A stretch of DNA of 64,000 nucleotides from RBG-16-66-20 sp035308765. GTDB taxonomy: Bacteria; Pseudomonadota; Gammaproteobacteria; Burkholderiales; SG8-39. The notes beneath the pieces were generated by a model. That model was not told where the DNA came from. It made no database searches and saw only the letters and a list, made by a program, of their open reading frames with translations. A program made the translations under genes and the position numbers. Position 1 is the stretch's first letter; every line of letters starts with the position of its first letter. This document shows positions 17,769-26,198 of the stretch, piece after piece. The stretch spans positions 1-64,000 of the forward strand of contig DATGGA010000034.1 of NCBI GenBank assembly GCA_035308765.1, in the 5' to 3' direction.

Positions 17769-17818
17769 TGTGGAAAAGTTTCGGAAATGTGGCAACTTTA
17801 TTCACAGCTTTATCCACA
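17769..17818. promoter_or_regulatory. Cluster of DnaA-box-like 9-mers upstream of priA
   Basis: Within 50 bases of the 266-base gap between hemE and priA lie TTATCCACA (17810-17818, the perfect DnaA box), TTATTCACA (17798-17806, one change) and TGTGGAAAA (17769-17777, the reverse of TTTTCCACA). A weaker TGTGGCAAC is at 17788. Such clustering next to the replication-restart helicase gene suggests DnaA control of priA or titration of DnaA. The rest of the gap (17633-17768 and 17819-17898) holds no gene or other signal that I can support. Confidence 0.55.
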
Positions 17819-17898
17819 GGCAAATTGGGGACGGTAAATTTTCCTTGTGGCGCAAATAGAACGGACATGTTCGCGATGCGGAAGATCAACTTTCCCGG

Positions 17899-19902
17899 AT
17901 GAGAGTTTTGCGCGTCGCGCTCGAAGTCCCCGTCGCGAAACTTTTCGACTACCTGGCCGATGACGCCGCACCTACCGAACCCGGCGATCGGGTCGTGGTG
18001 CCTTTTGGCGCGCGACAGCGGGTCGGCGTCGTGGTCGAGGTCGGCGACGCCAGTTCTGTTGCGGTCTCCAGGCTGAAGCCCATCGTGCGCGTGCTGGACG
18101 GCGCGCCGCGGCTGTCCGCCGATTGGCTCGAGCAGATGCGCTTTCTTTCCTCCTACTATCAGCGGCCGCTCGGCGAGACGGTAGTCGGCGCATTGCCGCT
18201 GAGACTGCGCTCCCTCAAGCCCTTGCCGAAGCGGAAAAAACCCGACGAAGAAGCCGGGAGCGGCGCGGCGCCGCGCTTCGTCCAGAGCCACGAGGCGAAC
18301 CCGGCGCAGGCGCTGGCGATCGCGCGCATCGGCGCCGCGCTCGGCTCGTTCCAGCCCTTCCTGCTGCATGGCATCACGGGCAGCGGCAAGACCGAGGTGT
18401 ACCTGCGACTGATCGCGCAGGTACTCGCGCGCGGCGGCCAGGCGCTGGTGCTCGTGCCTGAGATCGGCCTCACGCCGCAACTGGAGACGCGTTTCCGGCA
18501 GGCGTTTCCCCGCGCCAGGATCGCCATGCTGCACAGCGCGCTGGAGGACGTCCCGCGCACGAACGCCTGGCTGGCCGCTGCGCGCGGCGACGCCCGGATC
18601 GTGCTCGGCACCCGGCTCGCCGTGCTGACGCCCCTGCCCCGCCTCGGGCTGGTGGTGGTGGACGAGGAACACGACGCCTCCTTCAAACAGCAGGAGGGCC
18701 TGCGCTACTCGGGCCGCGACGCGGCGGTACTGCGCGCCAAGCTCGCCGGCTGCCCGGTGGTGCTCGGTACCGCAACGCCGTCGCTGGAGACCTGGTTTAA
18801 CTGCCGGGCAGGTCGTTACGAACTGCTCACGCTTTCCGAGCGCGCCGTTCCCGGATCCAGGCTGCCCGTGGTTCGCACCGTGGACCTGCGGAACGAGGCT
18901 GCCGAACAGGGCCTGGCGAAGCCGGTGGTCGAAGCCATCCGGGCGCGCCTTGCGCGCGGCGAGCAGAGCCTCGTGTTCATCAACCGCCGCGGCTACGCGC
19001 CCGTGCTTTCCTGCGAGGCCTGCGGCTGGGCGGCGGGCTGCGCCCGCTGTAGCGCGCGCATGGTGCTGCACGCGCCGCACGTTGCCGCCCGGCGCCTGCG
19101 CTGCCACCACTGCGGCGCGGAACAGAAAGTGCCGCGCGCCTGCCCGTCTTGCGGCAACGTCGACCTGCGTCCGCTGGGGCGCGGCACGCAGCGGGTCGAG
19201 GAGACGCTGGCCGCGCTGTTTCCGGAGGCGCGCGTCCTACGTGTCGACCGCGACAGCGCCAGAAAACGCACGGCGATGGCGGCTGCGCTCGAAGGCGTCG
19301 GACGGGGCGACGGCGACATCCTGGTAGGCACGCAGCTACTCGCCAAGGGCCACGATTTCCCGAACCTGACGCTGGTCTGCGTGCTGAACGCCGACAGCGC
19401 GCTCGTTTCGACCGACTATCGCTCCGCCGAGCGCCTGTTCGCCACGCTCGCCCAGGTCGGCGGCCGCTCCGGCCGCCGCGAGCAGCCCGGCGAAGTGCTG
19501 GTGCAGACGCGCTATCCCGGGCACCCGATGTTCCAGGCGCTGATGCGCCACGATTACGCCGGGTTCGCCGAATCGCAGCTCGCCGAGCGCGAGGCCGCCG
19601 GCTTTCCGCCGTTCGTCCATGAAGCGGCGCTGCGCGCCGAAGCCGGCAAGCTCGAGGCGGCGATGGATTTCCTCAAAACCGCGGCGCGGCTGATGCCGGT
19701 GCCCGAGGAAATACAGGTCTACGACCCGGTGCCGCACGTGATCACGCGGCGCGCCGATGTCGAGCGGGCGCAACTGCTGCTGCAGTCGGCCTCGCGCCCC
19801 GCGCTGCAGGAATTCCTGCGCGCCTGGTCCGCAGCGCTGCCCGCCTCCACTTCCAGCGGCGTGCGCTGGCATCTCGACGTCGATCCGATCGAGTTTGACT
19901 AA
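17899..19902 (+). CDS. priA: Primosomal replication restart helicase PriA
   Basis: 3'-5' DNA helicase that reloads the replisome at stalled forks. The 667-residue protein has the N-terminal 3'-DNA-binding domain (VALEVPVAKLFDY to about 105), Walker A GITGSGKTEVYL, the DEAH-type box DEEHD, and motif III LGTATPSLE. It continues with a zinc-binding insertion of four CxxC pairs (SCEACGWAAGCARC and RCHHCGAEQKVPRACPSC) and the C-terminal helicase lobe (ILVGTQLLAKGHDFPNLTLV). Length is slightly under the usual 730, mainly in the linker after the N-terminal domain. Start ATG 17899. Confidence 0.94.
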   Translation: MRVLRVALEVPVAKLFDYLADDAAPTEPGDRVVVPFGARQRVGVVVEVGDASSVAVSRLKPIVRVLDGAPRLSADWLEQMRFLSSYYQRPLGETVVGALPLRLRSLKPLPKRKKPDEEAGSGAAPRFVQSHEANPAQALAIARIGAALGSFQPFLLHGITGSGKTEVYLRLIAQVLARGGQALVLVPEIGLTPQLETRFRQAFPRARIAMLHSALEDVPRTNAWLAAARGDARIVLGTRLAVLTPLPRLGLVVVDEEHDASFKQQEGLRYSGRDAAVLRAKLAGCPVVLGTATPSLETWFNCRAGRYELLTLSERAVPGSRLPVVRTVDLRNEAAEQGLAKPVVEAIRARLARGEQSLVFINRRGYAPVLSCEACGWAAGCARCSARMVLHAPHVAARRLRCHHCGAEQKVPRACPSCGNVDLRPLGRGTQRVEETLAALFPEARVLRVDRDSARKRTAMAAALEGVGRGDGDILVGTQLLAKGHDFPNLTLVCVLNADSALVSTDYRSAERLFATLAQVGGRSGRREQPGEVLVQTRYPGHPMFQALMRHDYAGFAESQLAEREAAGFPPFVHEAALRAEAGKLEAAMDFLKTAARLMPVPEEIQVYDPVPHVITRRADVERAQLLLQSASRPALQEFLRAWSAALPASTSSGVRWHLDVDPIEFD

Positions 19903-19911
19903 CGCGCAAGC

Positions 19912-19940
19912 GCGTTCCTGACCGGTCAGCGGTTTATAAT
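19912..19940 (+). promoter_or_regulatory. Probable argS promoter
   Basis: A perfect TATAAT -10 element lies at 19935-19940, 16 bases before the argS ATG, in the 53-base priA-argS gap. No good -35 is visible at 16-18 bases upstream (bases around 19912-19918 read GCGTTCC), so strength is uncertain. A short CGCGCAAGCGCG inverted repeat (19903-19914) precedes it. Confidence 0.45.
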
Positions 19941-19955
19941 TCGCGCCCTCTTCCG

Positions 19956-21590
19956 ATGGTTTCCGATCCGAAAACGGTACTCGAACAAATCCTGACTGAA
20001 GGGGTAAAGAAAGTCGCTCCCGGCATCCTCGACTTTATAGTGAAGCTCGAGAAGCCCAGGCACCCCGAGCACGGAGATTTCTCCTGCACCGTCGCTTTGC
20101 AGCTCGCGAAGCAACTGGGCAAGCCTCCGCGCACCATTGCGGAGGAGGTTCGACAGGCAACCGCCCAGGCAATCGCGAGTTCCGCCATGTGGGAGCCGCT
20201 TGAGCTTGCGGGCGCCGGATTTCTCAATGCCCGTCTGAAGCAAGGCACGAAATTAGGCGCAATCGCGCAAGTTTTCGCGCGAGGCTCCAAGTATGGACAC
20301 GCTGCAGCGAAAAAAACCGGGAAGATCATGGTCGAGTTCGTCTCGGCCAATCCCACCGGGCCGCTGCACGTCGGGCACGGCAGGCAGGCGGCGCTGGGCG
20401 ATGCGCTCGCCGCGCTGCTCGAAGCGCAGGGCCATGCGGTGACGCGCGAGTTCTACTACAACGATGCCGGCGCGCAGATCCAGAACCTCGCGCTGTCGGT
20501 GCAGGCGCGCGCGAAGGGGATCGAGCCCGGCGCCGCCGGCTGGCCCGCCGACGGTTATGCCGGGGAGTACATCGCGGACATCGCGAAGGAAATCGCCGCC
20601 GCGGACGATCTCGATGCCATCCGCAAGCGCGCGGTGGCCTACCTCAGGAAGGAGCAGGACGCCGACCTGCAGGCCTTCGGCGTGACATTCGACGTCTACT
20701 ACCTGGAATCGAGCCTGTACACCGACGGCAAGGTGGACGCCACCGTCAAAGGCCTGGTCGCCAGCGGCAAAACCTACGAGAAGGACGGCGCGCTGTGGCT
20801 GCGCACCACCGACTACGGCGACGACAAGGATCGCGTGGTGCGCAAGTCGGACGGCGGCTACACCTACTTCGTGCCGGACGTCGCCTATCACGTCACAAAG
20901 TGGCAGCGCGGCTTCACCAAGGTGATCGATGTGCAGGGCACCGACCACCACAGCACCGTGACGCGCGTGCGTGCCGGGCTGCAGGCGCTGGGCATGGGCA
21001 TCCCGAAGGGCTACCCGGACTACGTGCTGCACAGCCTGGTGAAGGTGATGCGCGGCGGCGCCGAGGTGAAGATCTCGAAACGCGCGGGTTCCTACGTCAC
21101 CGTCAGGGACCTGATCGACTGGGTGGGCCGGGACGCGGTGCGGTTTTTCCTCGTATCGCGCAAGGCCGACACCGAATTCACCTTCGACGTCGATCTCGCG
21201 CTCGCGAAGAGTGAGGAAAACCCGGTGTACTACGTGCAGTACGCCCACGCGCGCGTCCGCAGCCTGCTGCAGCAGTGGGGCGGCGATCCGGCGGCGCTGA
21301 GCAGCGCGGACCTGGCACCCCTGAAAAACGAGAAAGAGCTCCAGCTCGCGCAGCGCCTGTCCGAATTCCCCGGGATGCTGCGCGCCGCGGCCGAGGAACT
21401 GGCGCCGCACGCGGTCGCGTTCTACCTGCGCGCCCTCGCAGGCGAATTCCACAGCTACTATAATGCCGAGCGCATCCTGGTCGAGGATGAGGCCTTGCGC
21501 GTCGCGCGGCTCGCTCTATGCTCGGCGGTCCGGCAGACGCTGGCAAATGGCCTCGCGCTCCTCGGCGTCAGCGCGCCGGAGAAAATGTAA
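19956..21590 (+). CDS. argS: Arginyl-tRNA synthetase
   Basis: Class I aminoacyl-tRNA synthetase charging tRNA-Arg. The 544 residues open with the Arg-specific N-terminal domain that recognises the tRNA D-loop (to about 110), then the catalytic core with VEFVSANPTGPLHVGHGRQA (HIGH-type motif HVGH), a KMSK-like loop KISKRAGSYVTVRDL, and the C-terminal DALR anticodon-binding domain (VQYAHARVRSLLQQW onward). Length is a little below average but all parts are present. The stop TAA shares its last base with the next ATG (TAATG). Confidence 0.95.
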   Translation: MVSDPKTVLEQILTEGVKKVAPGILDFIVKLEKPRHPEHGDFSCTVALQLAKQLGKPPRTIAEEVRQATAQAIASSAMWEPLELAGAGFLNARLKQGTKLGAIAQVFARGSKYGHAAAKKTGKIMVEFVSANPTGPLHVGHGRQAALGDALAALLEAQGHAVTREFYYNDAGAQIQNLALSVQARAKGIEPGAAGWPADGYAGEYIADIAKEIAAADDLDAIRKRAVAYLRKEQDADLQAFGVTFDVYYLESSLYTDGKVDATVKGLVASGKTYEKDGALWLRTTDYGDDKDRVVRKSDGGYTYFVPDVAYHVTKWQRGFTKVIDVQGTDHHSTVTRVRAGLQALGMGIPKGYPDYVLHSLVKVMRGGAEVKISKRAGSYVTVRDLIDWVGRDAVRFFLVSRKADTEFTFDVDLALAKSEENPVYYVQYAHARVRSLLQQWGGDPAALSSADLAPLKNEKELQLAQRLSEFPGMLRAAAEELAPHAVAFYLRALAGEFHSYYNAERILVEDEALRVARLALCSAVRQTLANGLALLGVSAPEKM

Positions 21591-22216
21591 TGGCCAAAGC
21601 CGCAAAATATTCCGCACGCTCCAGTGCGCCCAGCCGCTCCGGCGGCGGACTGATGCTCGGCATATTCATCGGCCTGCTGCTCGGTCTGGGGATCGCGCTG
21701 GGCGTGGCCTTCTACCTGAACAAGACGCCGCTGCCCTTCATCGGCAAGTCCAGGCCCGCTGAAACCAAGGATGCGAAAGGCGACGCGGCCAAGCCGCCGG
21801 CCGTCGCGGGCATGCCGCAGGGCGGCGCCAGGGAAGGCGACAAAACCGACAAGCCCAGGTTCGACTTCTACAAAATCCTGCCCGGCGGCGAAGAGCCGGT
21901 CACGGAGAAGGAACTGAAGGATGCGTCCAAGGGCGGCAGCAAGGGCCAGCCGGAAGCCAGGGGCGTCTATTTCATCCAGGCGGGTTCGTTCCAGAACCCC
22001 GCCGATGCCGACAACCAGAAGGCGAAAATCGCCATCCTGGGCTTCGAATCGAACGTCGAGTCGACCACCCTGCCCGACAAGGGAACCTGGTACCGCGTCC
22101 GGCTCGGGCCGTATACGACGCTCGAGGACCTGAACCGGGTGCGCCGGACGCTGTCGCAGAACGGAATCGAGGCGAACCTTGTCAAACTGAAAGACGTCGC
22201 CGCCAAAGACAACTAA
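21590..22216 (+). CDS. SPOR-domain membrane protein
   Basis: A 208-residue bitopic protein. After a basic N-terminus there is one membrane helix (MLGIFIGLLLGLGIALGVAF, about 23-43), a charged flexible linker rich in Lys, Asp, Gly and Pro, and a C-terminal SPOR domain beginning GVYFIQAGSFQNPADADNQK and ending near NLVKLKD. SPOR domains bind denuded peptidoglycan at the septum, so the protein is expected to act in division or cell-wall processing in the periplasm. Its start overlaps argS by one base; an argS-SPOR-dsbA order is common in betaproteobacteria. Confidence 0.88.
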   Translation: MAKAAKYSARSSAPSRSGGGLMLGIFIGLLLGLGIALGVAFYLNKTPLPFIGKSRPAETKDAKGDAAKPPAVAGMPQGGAREGDKTDKPRFDFYKILPGGEEPVTEKELKDASKGGSKGQPEARGVYFIQAGSFQNPADADNQKAKIAILGFESNVESTTLPDKGTWYRVRLGPYTTLEDLNRVRRTLSQNGIEANLVKLKDVAAKDN

Positions 22217-22239
22217 GAAGAATCCCGGAAAGACCCTTC

Positions 22240-22890
22240 ATGAAGCAGTCACGCCGCACCCTGATTGCCGCCATTGCCGCCGGCCTCGCGCCCTGGCCCC
22301 TGGCGCTCCGCGCCCAGCAAGGCGGAGCGAACCCGGGCTACACCGTGCTGAGGAGCGATCTGCCCACTGAAATCCCGGGCAAGATCGAGGTCGCAGAGTT
22401 TTTCTGGTACGGCTGCATCCACTGCTACAACCTCGAGCCCGCGATCGAGGCCTGGGTGCCGAAACTTCCGGCCGATGCCTACTTCCGCAGGATCCCCGCG
22501 GTGTTCAACACACGCTGGGCGCTGGACGGCGGAATCTTCTACACGTTCGAGGCGCTGGGCGTGCTCGACAAGCTGCACCGCCCTTTTTTCGACGCGATCC
22601 ACAAGGACCACCTGAGGACCGACAATCCGGCCGCGCTCGCGGAGTGGCTGACCAAAAACGGGCTCGATCCGAAGAAATTCGACGACACGATGAAATCATT
22701 CGGCGTCCAGAGCAAGCTGCTCCGCGCTTCCCAGCTGACCAAGGCCTCCGCCATCGACGGCACGCCCGCGCTCATGGTGCAGGGCCGCTACACGATAAGC
22801 GCCGAGCAGAGCGGCTCGCACGAAGGCATGCTCGCGACTGCGGATGCCCTGATCGGCATCGTGCGCAAGAACCTCGCCGCCAGGAAATAA
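22240..22890 (+). CDS. dsbA: Periplasmic thiol:disulfide interchange protein DsbA
   Basis: Introduces disulfide bonds into exported proteins. The 216-residue precursor has a signal peptide (MKQSRRTLIAAIAAGLAPWP, cleavage probably after ALRA near residue 25). The thioredoxin-like active site is FFWYGCIHCYNLEP, with Cys59-Ile-His-Cys62, and the cis-proline loop is GTPALMVQGRY near residue 176. The helical insertion lies between. A GAAAGACC stretch precedes the ATG. It sits 23 bases after the SPOR gene and converges on phaC. Confidence 0.92.
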   Translation: MKQSRRTLIAAIAAGLAPWPLALRAQQGGANPGYTVLRSDLPTEIPGKIEVAEFFWYGCIHCYNLEPAIEAWVPKLPADAYFRRIPAVFNTRWALDGGIFYTFEALGVLDKLHRPFFDAIHKDHLRTDNPAALAEWLTKNGLDPKKFDDTMKSFGVQSKLLRASQLTKASAIDGTPALMVQGRYTISAEQSGSHEGMLATADALIGIVRKNLAARK

Positions 22891-22901
22891 CCCGCGGATC
22901 C

Positions 22902-22919
22902 GCCGCGCGATCGCGCGGC
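22902..22919. terminator. GC-rich 18-bp perfect palindrome between convergent dsbA and phaC
   Basis: Bases 22902-22919 form a perfect 18-base palindrome (GCCGCGCGATCGCGCGGC) in the 34-base convergent gap. It could form a hairpin in both transcripts but lacks a T-tract, so it would be a weak or factor-aided terminator at best. Confidence 0.35.
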
Positions 22920-22924
22920 CGGCG

Positions 22925-24682
22925 CTACCTGGCCGACTTCAGCCGCAGCATGACGTAGCTGCCCGGCGCATCCTCCAGGGGATGCGCGGGGGTTCTCGCT
23001 GCAACTTTCTCGCCCCCGTTACGCTCGTCCATCCAGGCCCGCCAGTCTTCCCACCACGACCCCGGGTGCTGCGTCGCGGCCTTAAACCAGTCATCCGCCG
23101 ATTCGGGCCGGGCTTCATTGGTCCAGTATTGGTACTTCTTCGCCGACGGCGGATTGACGATGCCCGCGATGTGGCCCGAGCCGCCGAGCACGAAGCGCAC
23201 GTCGCCGCCCAGATACTTCGAGCCCTTGTAGGTGGTCTTCCAGGGCGCGATGTGGTCCTCGGCGGTGGAAATGAAATACGACGGCACCCTGACCGTGGAG
23301 AGGTCGATGGGCACGCCTTCGAGCGTGATGCCGCCCGGCACGCCGAGCAGGTTCTTCAGGTACATGTTCCTGAGATAGAAGCTGTGCATGCGCGCCGGCA
23401 TCCGCGTCGCGTCAGAATTCCAGTAAAGCAGGTCGAACGGGAACGGGTCCTTGCCCATCAAGTAGTTGTTGATGACGAAGGACCACACCAGGTCGTTGGC
23501 GCGCAGCAGGTTGAAGGTCGTGGCCATTTCCGAGCCTTCGAGGTAGCCGCGCTCGTTCATTTTCTTCTCGAGGCTGCCGACCTGCGCCTCGTCGATGAAC
23601 ACGCCCAGTTCGCCGGGCGCTGAAAAATCCAGCAGGCTGACGAAGAAAGTGGCGCAGGCGACGCGGTCTTCGCCTTTCGCGGTCAGATACGCCAGCGTCG
23701 CGCCGAGCAAGGTGCCGCCCAGGCAGTAGCCGATGAAATTGACCTTGCGCTCGCCGGTCGCCTTCGCCACGGCATCGAGCGCCGCAAGCGGGCCCTGCTT
23801 CATGTAATCCTCGAATCCCATCTGCGCCAGGCGCGCGTCCGGGTTCACCCAGGAAAGCACGAATACGCTGTGGCCCTGGTCCAGCGCGTACTTGATGAAG
23901 GAGTTCTTCTCGCGCAGATCGAGGATGTAGTACTTGTTGATCCACGGCGGAATGACGACGAGCGGGGTCTTGTAGGCCTGCGGCGTCGTCGGCAGGAACT
24001 GGATCAGTTGCATGAGCTCGGTCTGAAAAACGACCTTGCCCGGCGTGGTGGCGACGTTCCGGCCGAGCTGAAAGGCCTTCTCGTCGGTCATGCTGATGCC
24101 GCCTTTCTCGATGTCGCCGAGCAGGTTGTCGAGCCCCTTGAGCAGGTTCTGGCCGCCGCTCGCCACCGTCTCCCGCAGCACCTGCGGGTTGGTGAGCGCG
24201 AAGTTGGAAGGCGCGAGCGCATCGACATACTGGCGGGTAAAGAACGCGACCTTCCTTTCGGACTCGGCCGGCAGGCCCTCGACCTCCGCCACCGCATGCT
24301 GGATGTGGCGCGCGGTGATGAGGTAGGACTGCTTGATGTAGTCGAACAGGAAATTGGAGTTCCAGTCGTCGTCCTTGAAGCGGCCGTCGCCCTTGGCGGG
24401 CACTGCCACCGGCGCCGTCGCCACGCCCATCAGTTTCATCCAGCTCGACTGCCAGAGCTGCACGTAGTCGGTCATCAGGCTGGCCGAGGTCGCGATCAGC
24501 GCCGCGGGATTGGAGAGCATCTTCGCGTACAGGTCCATGTACGCCTTGGCGAGGCCCAGTTCGTCGCCCGAAGCGGAATGTTTCGCCGCGAAGTCGGCGA
24601 ATATCCGCGCCGAACGTTCGGCCACTTCCTGCAGCACGTGCGCGGTCTCTTCGGGATTCAGCGGTTTCAGCCTGCCGTCCAT
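22925..24682 (-). CDS. phaC: Class I poly(3-hydroxyalkanoate) synthase
   Basis: Polymerises (R)-3-hydroxyacyl-CoA into PHA storage granules. The 585-residue protein (start ATG 24682) has the N-terminal domain that helps dimerisation and granule binding, then the alpha/beta-hydrolase core. The lipase-like box is GYCLGG with nucleophile Cys320; the Asp lies in the STAEDHIAPW region and the His in GGSGHIAGIVNPP. VVIPPWINKYYILDL is a strong family signature. It follows the metallo-hydrolase gene by 13 bases on the same strand; no phaA, phaB or phasin gene is adjacent. Confidence 0.93.
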   Translation of the reverse strand: MDGRLKPLNPEETAHVLQEVAERSARIFADFAAKHSASGDELGLAKAYMDLYAKMLSNPAALIATSASLMTDYVQLWQSSWMKLMGVATAPVAVPAKGDGRFKDDDWNSNFLFDYIKQSYLITARHIQHAVAEVEGLPAESERKVAFFTRQYVDALAPSNFALTNPQVLRETVASGGQNLLKGLDNLLGDIEKGGISMTDEKAFQLGRNVATTPGKVVFQTELMQLIQFLPTTPQAYKTPLVVIPPWINKYYILDLREKNSFIKYALDQGHSVFVLSWVNPDARLAQMGFEDYMKQGPLAALDAVAKATGERKVNFIGYCLGGTLLGATLAYLTAKGEDRVACATFFVSLLDFSAPGELGVFIDEAQVGSLEKKMNERGYLEGSEMATTFNLLRANDLVWSFVINNYLMGKDPFPFDLLYWNSDATRMPARMHSFYLRNMYLKNLLGVPGGITLEGVPIDLSTVRVPSYFISTAEDHIAPWKTTYKGSKYLGGDVRFVLGGSGHIAGIVNPPSAKKYQYWTNEARPESADDWFKAATQHPGSWWEDWRAWMDERNGGEKVAARTPAHPLEDAPGSYVMLRLKSAR

Positions 24683-24695
24683 GGCTCCCCCTCGC

Positions 24696-25733
24696 CTAGC
24701 CCGGCGCGAAGCGCGCCACGCCGTCGGAGCCCACCGCCCGCGCGAGCTGCCCTTCATAGTGCAGATAGTGCAGGTGCGCGATCGCCTCGCCCATGGCGAA
24801 GAAAATCTGGCTGGTGTCGAGCTTGCGCCGGAACAGCACTTCCAGCACCTCGGCGGCGGCGCGCGGCGACGCGGCGCAGTATGCCTTGAGCTCCGCGAGC
24901 CGCTCCGCATGGTGCGCTTCCAGCTGAGCGATGCGCGCATGCGCGCCGCGGAACGGCAGGCCGTGGGAGGGCAGGACGAAAACATCCTGCGGCAAGGCAA
25001 GGTAGCGCCGGATGGATTCGAGGAACAGGCGCAGCGGATTCGACCGCGGATCGATCGGCCGCACCGCGACATTGGTCGAGATGCGCGGCAGCAGCATGTC
25101 GCCCGAGATGAGCACGTTCAGCGCCTCGCAATGCAGTGAAACATGCTCGGGCGCATGGCCGTAGCCGAGCATCACCTTCCAGCCGCGGCCGCCGACCGCG
25201 ATGGATTCTTCGCCGAATATCCTGCGATGCGAGAACGGAAAATCCGGCACCATCGTCTTGTAGAGGCCGCCGCGCGCCAGCAATGCATTGGTCTGCGCCA
25301 CATCCAACCCGTTGGCGCGGAACAACTCCTTCTGCGCCTCGGGCGAATAGCCGGCGGCGCCGTGGCGCGCCGCGTGCACCGTGAGATATTCGCCGCGCGT
25401 CATCCACAACTCGGCGCCCGCGCGCTTGCACAGCCAGGCTGCGTTGCCTGCGTGATCGGGGTGGTAGTGCGTCACCAGCACGCGCTTCACCGGCCTGCCG
25501 CCGATTTTTTCCGAGAAAATCCTGTCCCACAATGCCCGCGTGGGTTCGTTGCCCAGGCCGGTATCGACAAGCAGCCAGCACGGGTTTTCCTTCGTTCCGT
25601 CTTCCAGCATCCACAGGTTGATGTGGTCGAGCTGGAACGGCAGCGCCATGCGCAGCCAGTGCACACCGGGGGCGACCTCGGTCGTGGTGCCCGGCGCGGG
25701 CGGATTCGGAAACGGATAGTCGAGAGCGGCCAC
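24696..25733 (-). CDS. MBL-fold metallo-hydrolase
   Basis: A 345-residue metallo-beta-lactamase-fold protein. The zinc-binding motif is THYHPDHAGNAAWL, with further metal ligands in GYGHAPEHVSLHC and ISGDMLLPRIS, and the LPSHGLPFRG histidine. The C-terminal part (LEVLFRRKLDTSQIFFAMGE) is a small helical domain seen in the LACTB2/hydroxyacylglutathione-hydrolase branch. The start is a GTG at 25733 giving MAALDYPFPNPPAPG; another GTG at 25751 is possible. It is divergent from liuR and upstream of phaC, with which it probably shares a transcript. Substrate unknown; a thioester such as an acyl-CoA is a guess. Confidence 0.82.
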   Translation of the reverse strand: MAALDYPFPNPPAPGTTTEVAPGVHWLRMALPFQLDHINLWMLEDGTKENPCWLLVDTGLGNEPTRALWDRIFSEKIGGRPVKRVLVTHYHPDHAGNAAWLCKRAGAELWMTRGEYLTVHAARHGAAGYSPEAQKELFRANGLDVAQTNALLARGGLYKTMVPDFPFSHRRIFGEESIAVGGRGWKVMLGYGHAPEHVSLHCEALNVLISGDMLLPRISTNVAVRPIDPRSNPLRLFLESIRRYLALPQDVFVLPSHGLPFRGAHARIAQLEAHHAERLAELKAYCAASPRAAAEVLEVLFRRKLDTSQIFFAMGEAIAHLHYLHYEGQLARAVGSDGVARFAPG

Positions 25734-25757
25734 GCGGTAGAATCTCTGCACCCTACC

Positions 25758-26150
25758 ATGCAGCAAAGCGAAAAGGAACGCGGCGAGTTTTCCATCGGCG
25801 AGCTGGCGACCGAATTCGACGTCACGCCGCGCGCGATCCGTTTCTACGAGGATCACGGGCTGCTGGCTCCCAGGCGCGCCGGGCAACGCCGCATCTACTC
25901 GCCGCGCGACCGCACGCGGCTCAAACTCACGCTGCGCGGCAAGCGCCTGGGACTCACGCTGTCGGAGATCCGCGAGCTGATCGACATGTACGAGCCCGGG
26001 CGCGACGAGCGGCCGCAGCTCAAGCGCTTCCTCGCGGTGCTGGAATCCCACAAGGCAAGCCTGCAGCAGCAGCGCATGGATATCCAGGCACAGCTCACCG
26101 AGCTCGAGGTCTTCGAGAAAAAGATCCGCCGGCAGCTTGGGCGGGATTGA
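25758..26150 (+). CDS. liuR: MerR-family regulator LiuR
   Basis: A 130-residue transcription factor predicted to control leucine/isovalerate catabolism. The N-terminal winged helix-turn-helix reads FSIGELATEFDVTPRAIRFYEDHGLL, followed by the MerR wing (RIYSPRDRTRLKLTLRGKRLG) and a C-terminal dimerisation coiled coil (HKASLQQQRMDIQAQLTELE). No Cys metal-sensing pattern is present, consistent with an acyl-CoA-type effector. It lies just upstream of liuA in the same direction, the arrangement known for LiuR in proteobacteria, and its stop codon is inside the predicted operator palindrome. A possible -10 TAGAAT is at 25738-25743. Confidence 0.87.
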   Translation: MQQSEKERGEFSIGELATEFDVTPRAIRFYEDHGLLAPRRAGQRRIYSPRDRTRLKLTLRGKRLGLTLSEIRELIDMYEPGRDERPQLKRFLAVLESHKASLQQQRMDIQAQLTELEVFEKKIRRQLGRD

Positions 26151-26168
26151 CGTTTACGTAAACGTCAA
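26147..26168. promoter_or_regulatory. LiuR-type operator: perfect 22-bp palindrome
   Basis: Bases 26147-26168 are a perfect inverted repeat with half-site TTGACGTTTAC and its complement. It contains the liuR stop codon (26148-26150) and ends 30 bases before the liuA ATG. Its left edge TTGACG (26147-26152) can serve as a -35; TAACGT at 26170-26175 is a weak -10 at 17-base spacing. MerR-family regulators bind between -35 and -10, which fits. The same palindrome was not noticed elsewhere in the window. Confidence 0.72.
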
Positions 26169-26198
26169 GTAACGTAGCGGATTTCCCTCGACCCGGCC

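Noticed and set aside
17720..17902. A 60-codon plus-strand frame in the hemE-priA gap
   Set aside because: It spans the DnaA-box cluster, has no ribosome-binding site, overlaps the priA start and shows no recognisable domain.
22925..25072. A PhaC frame extended by 130 residues
   Set aside because: The extension overlaps the MBL gene out of frame and has no similarity; PhaC begins at 24682.
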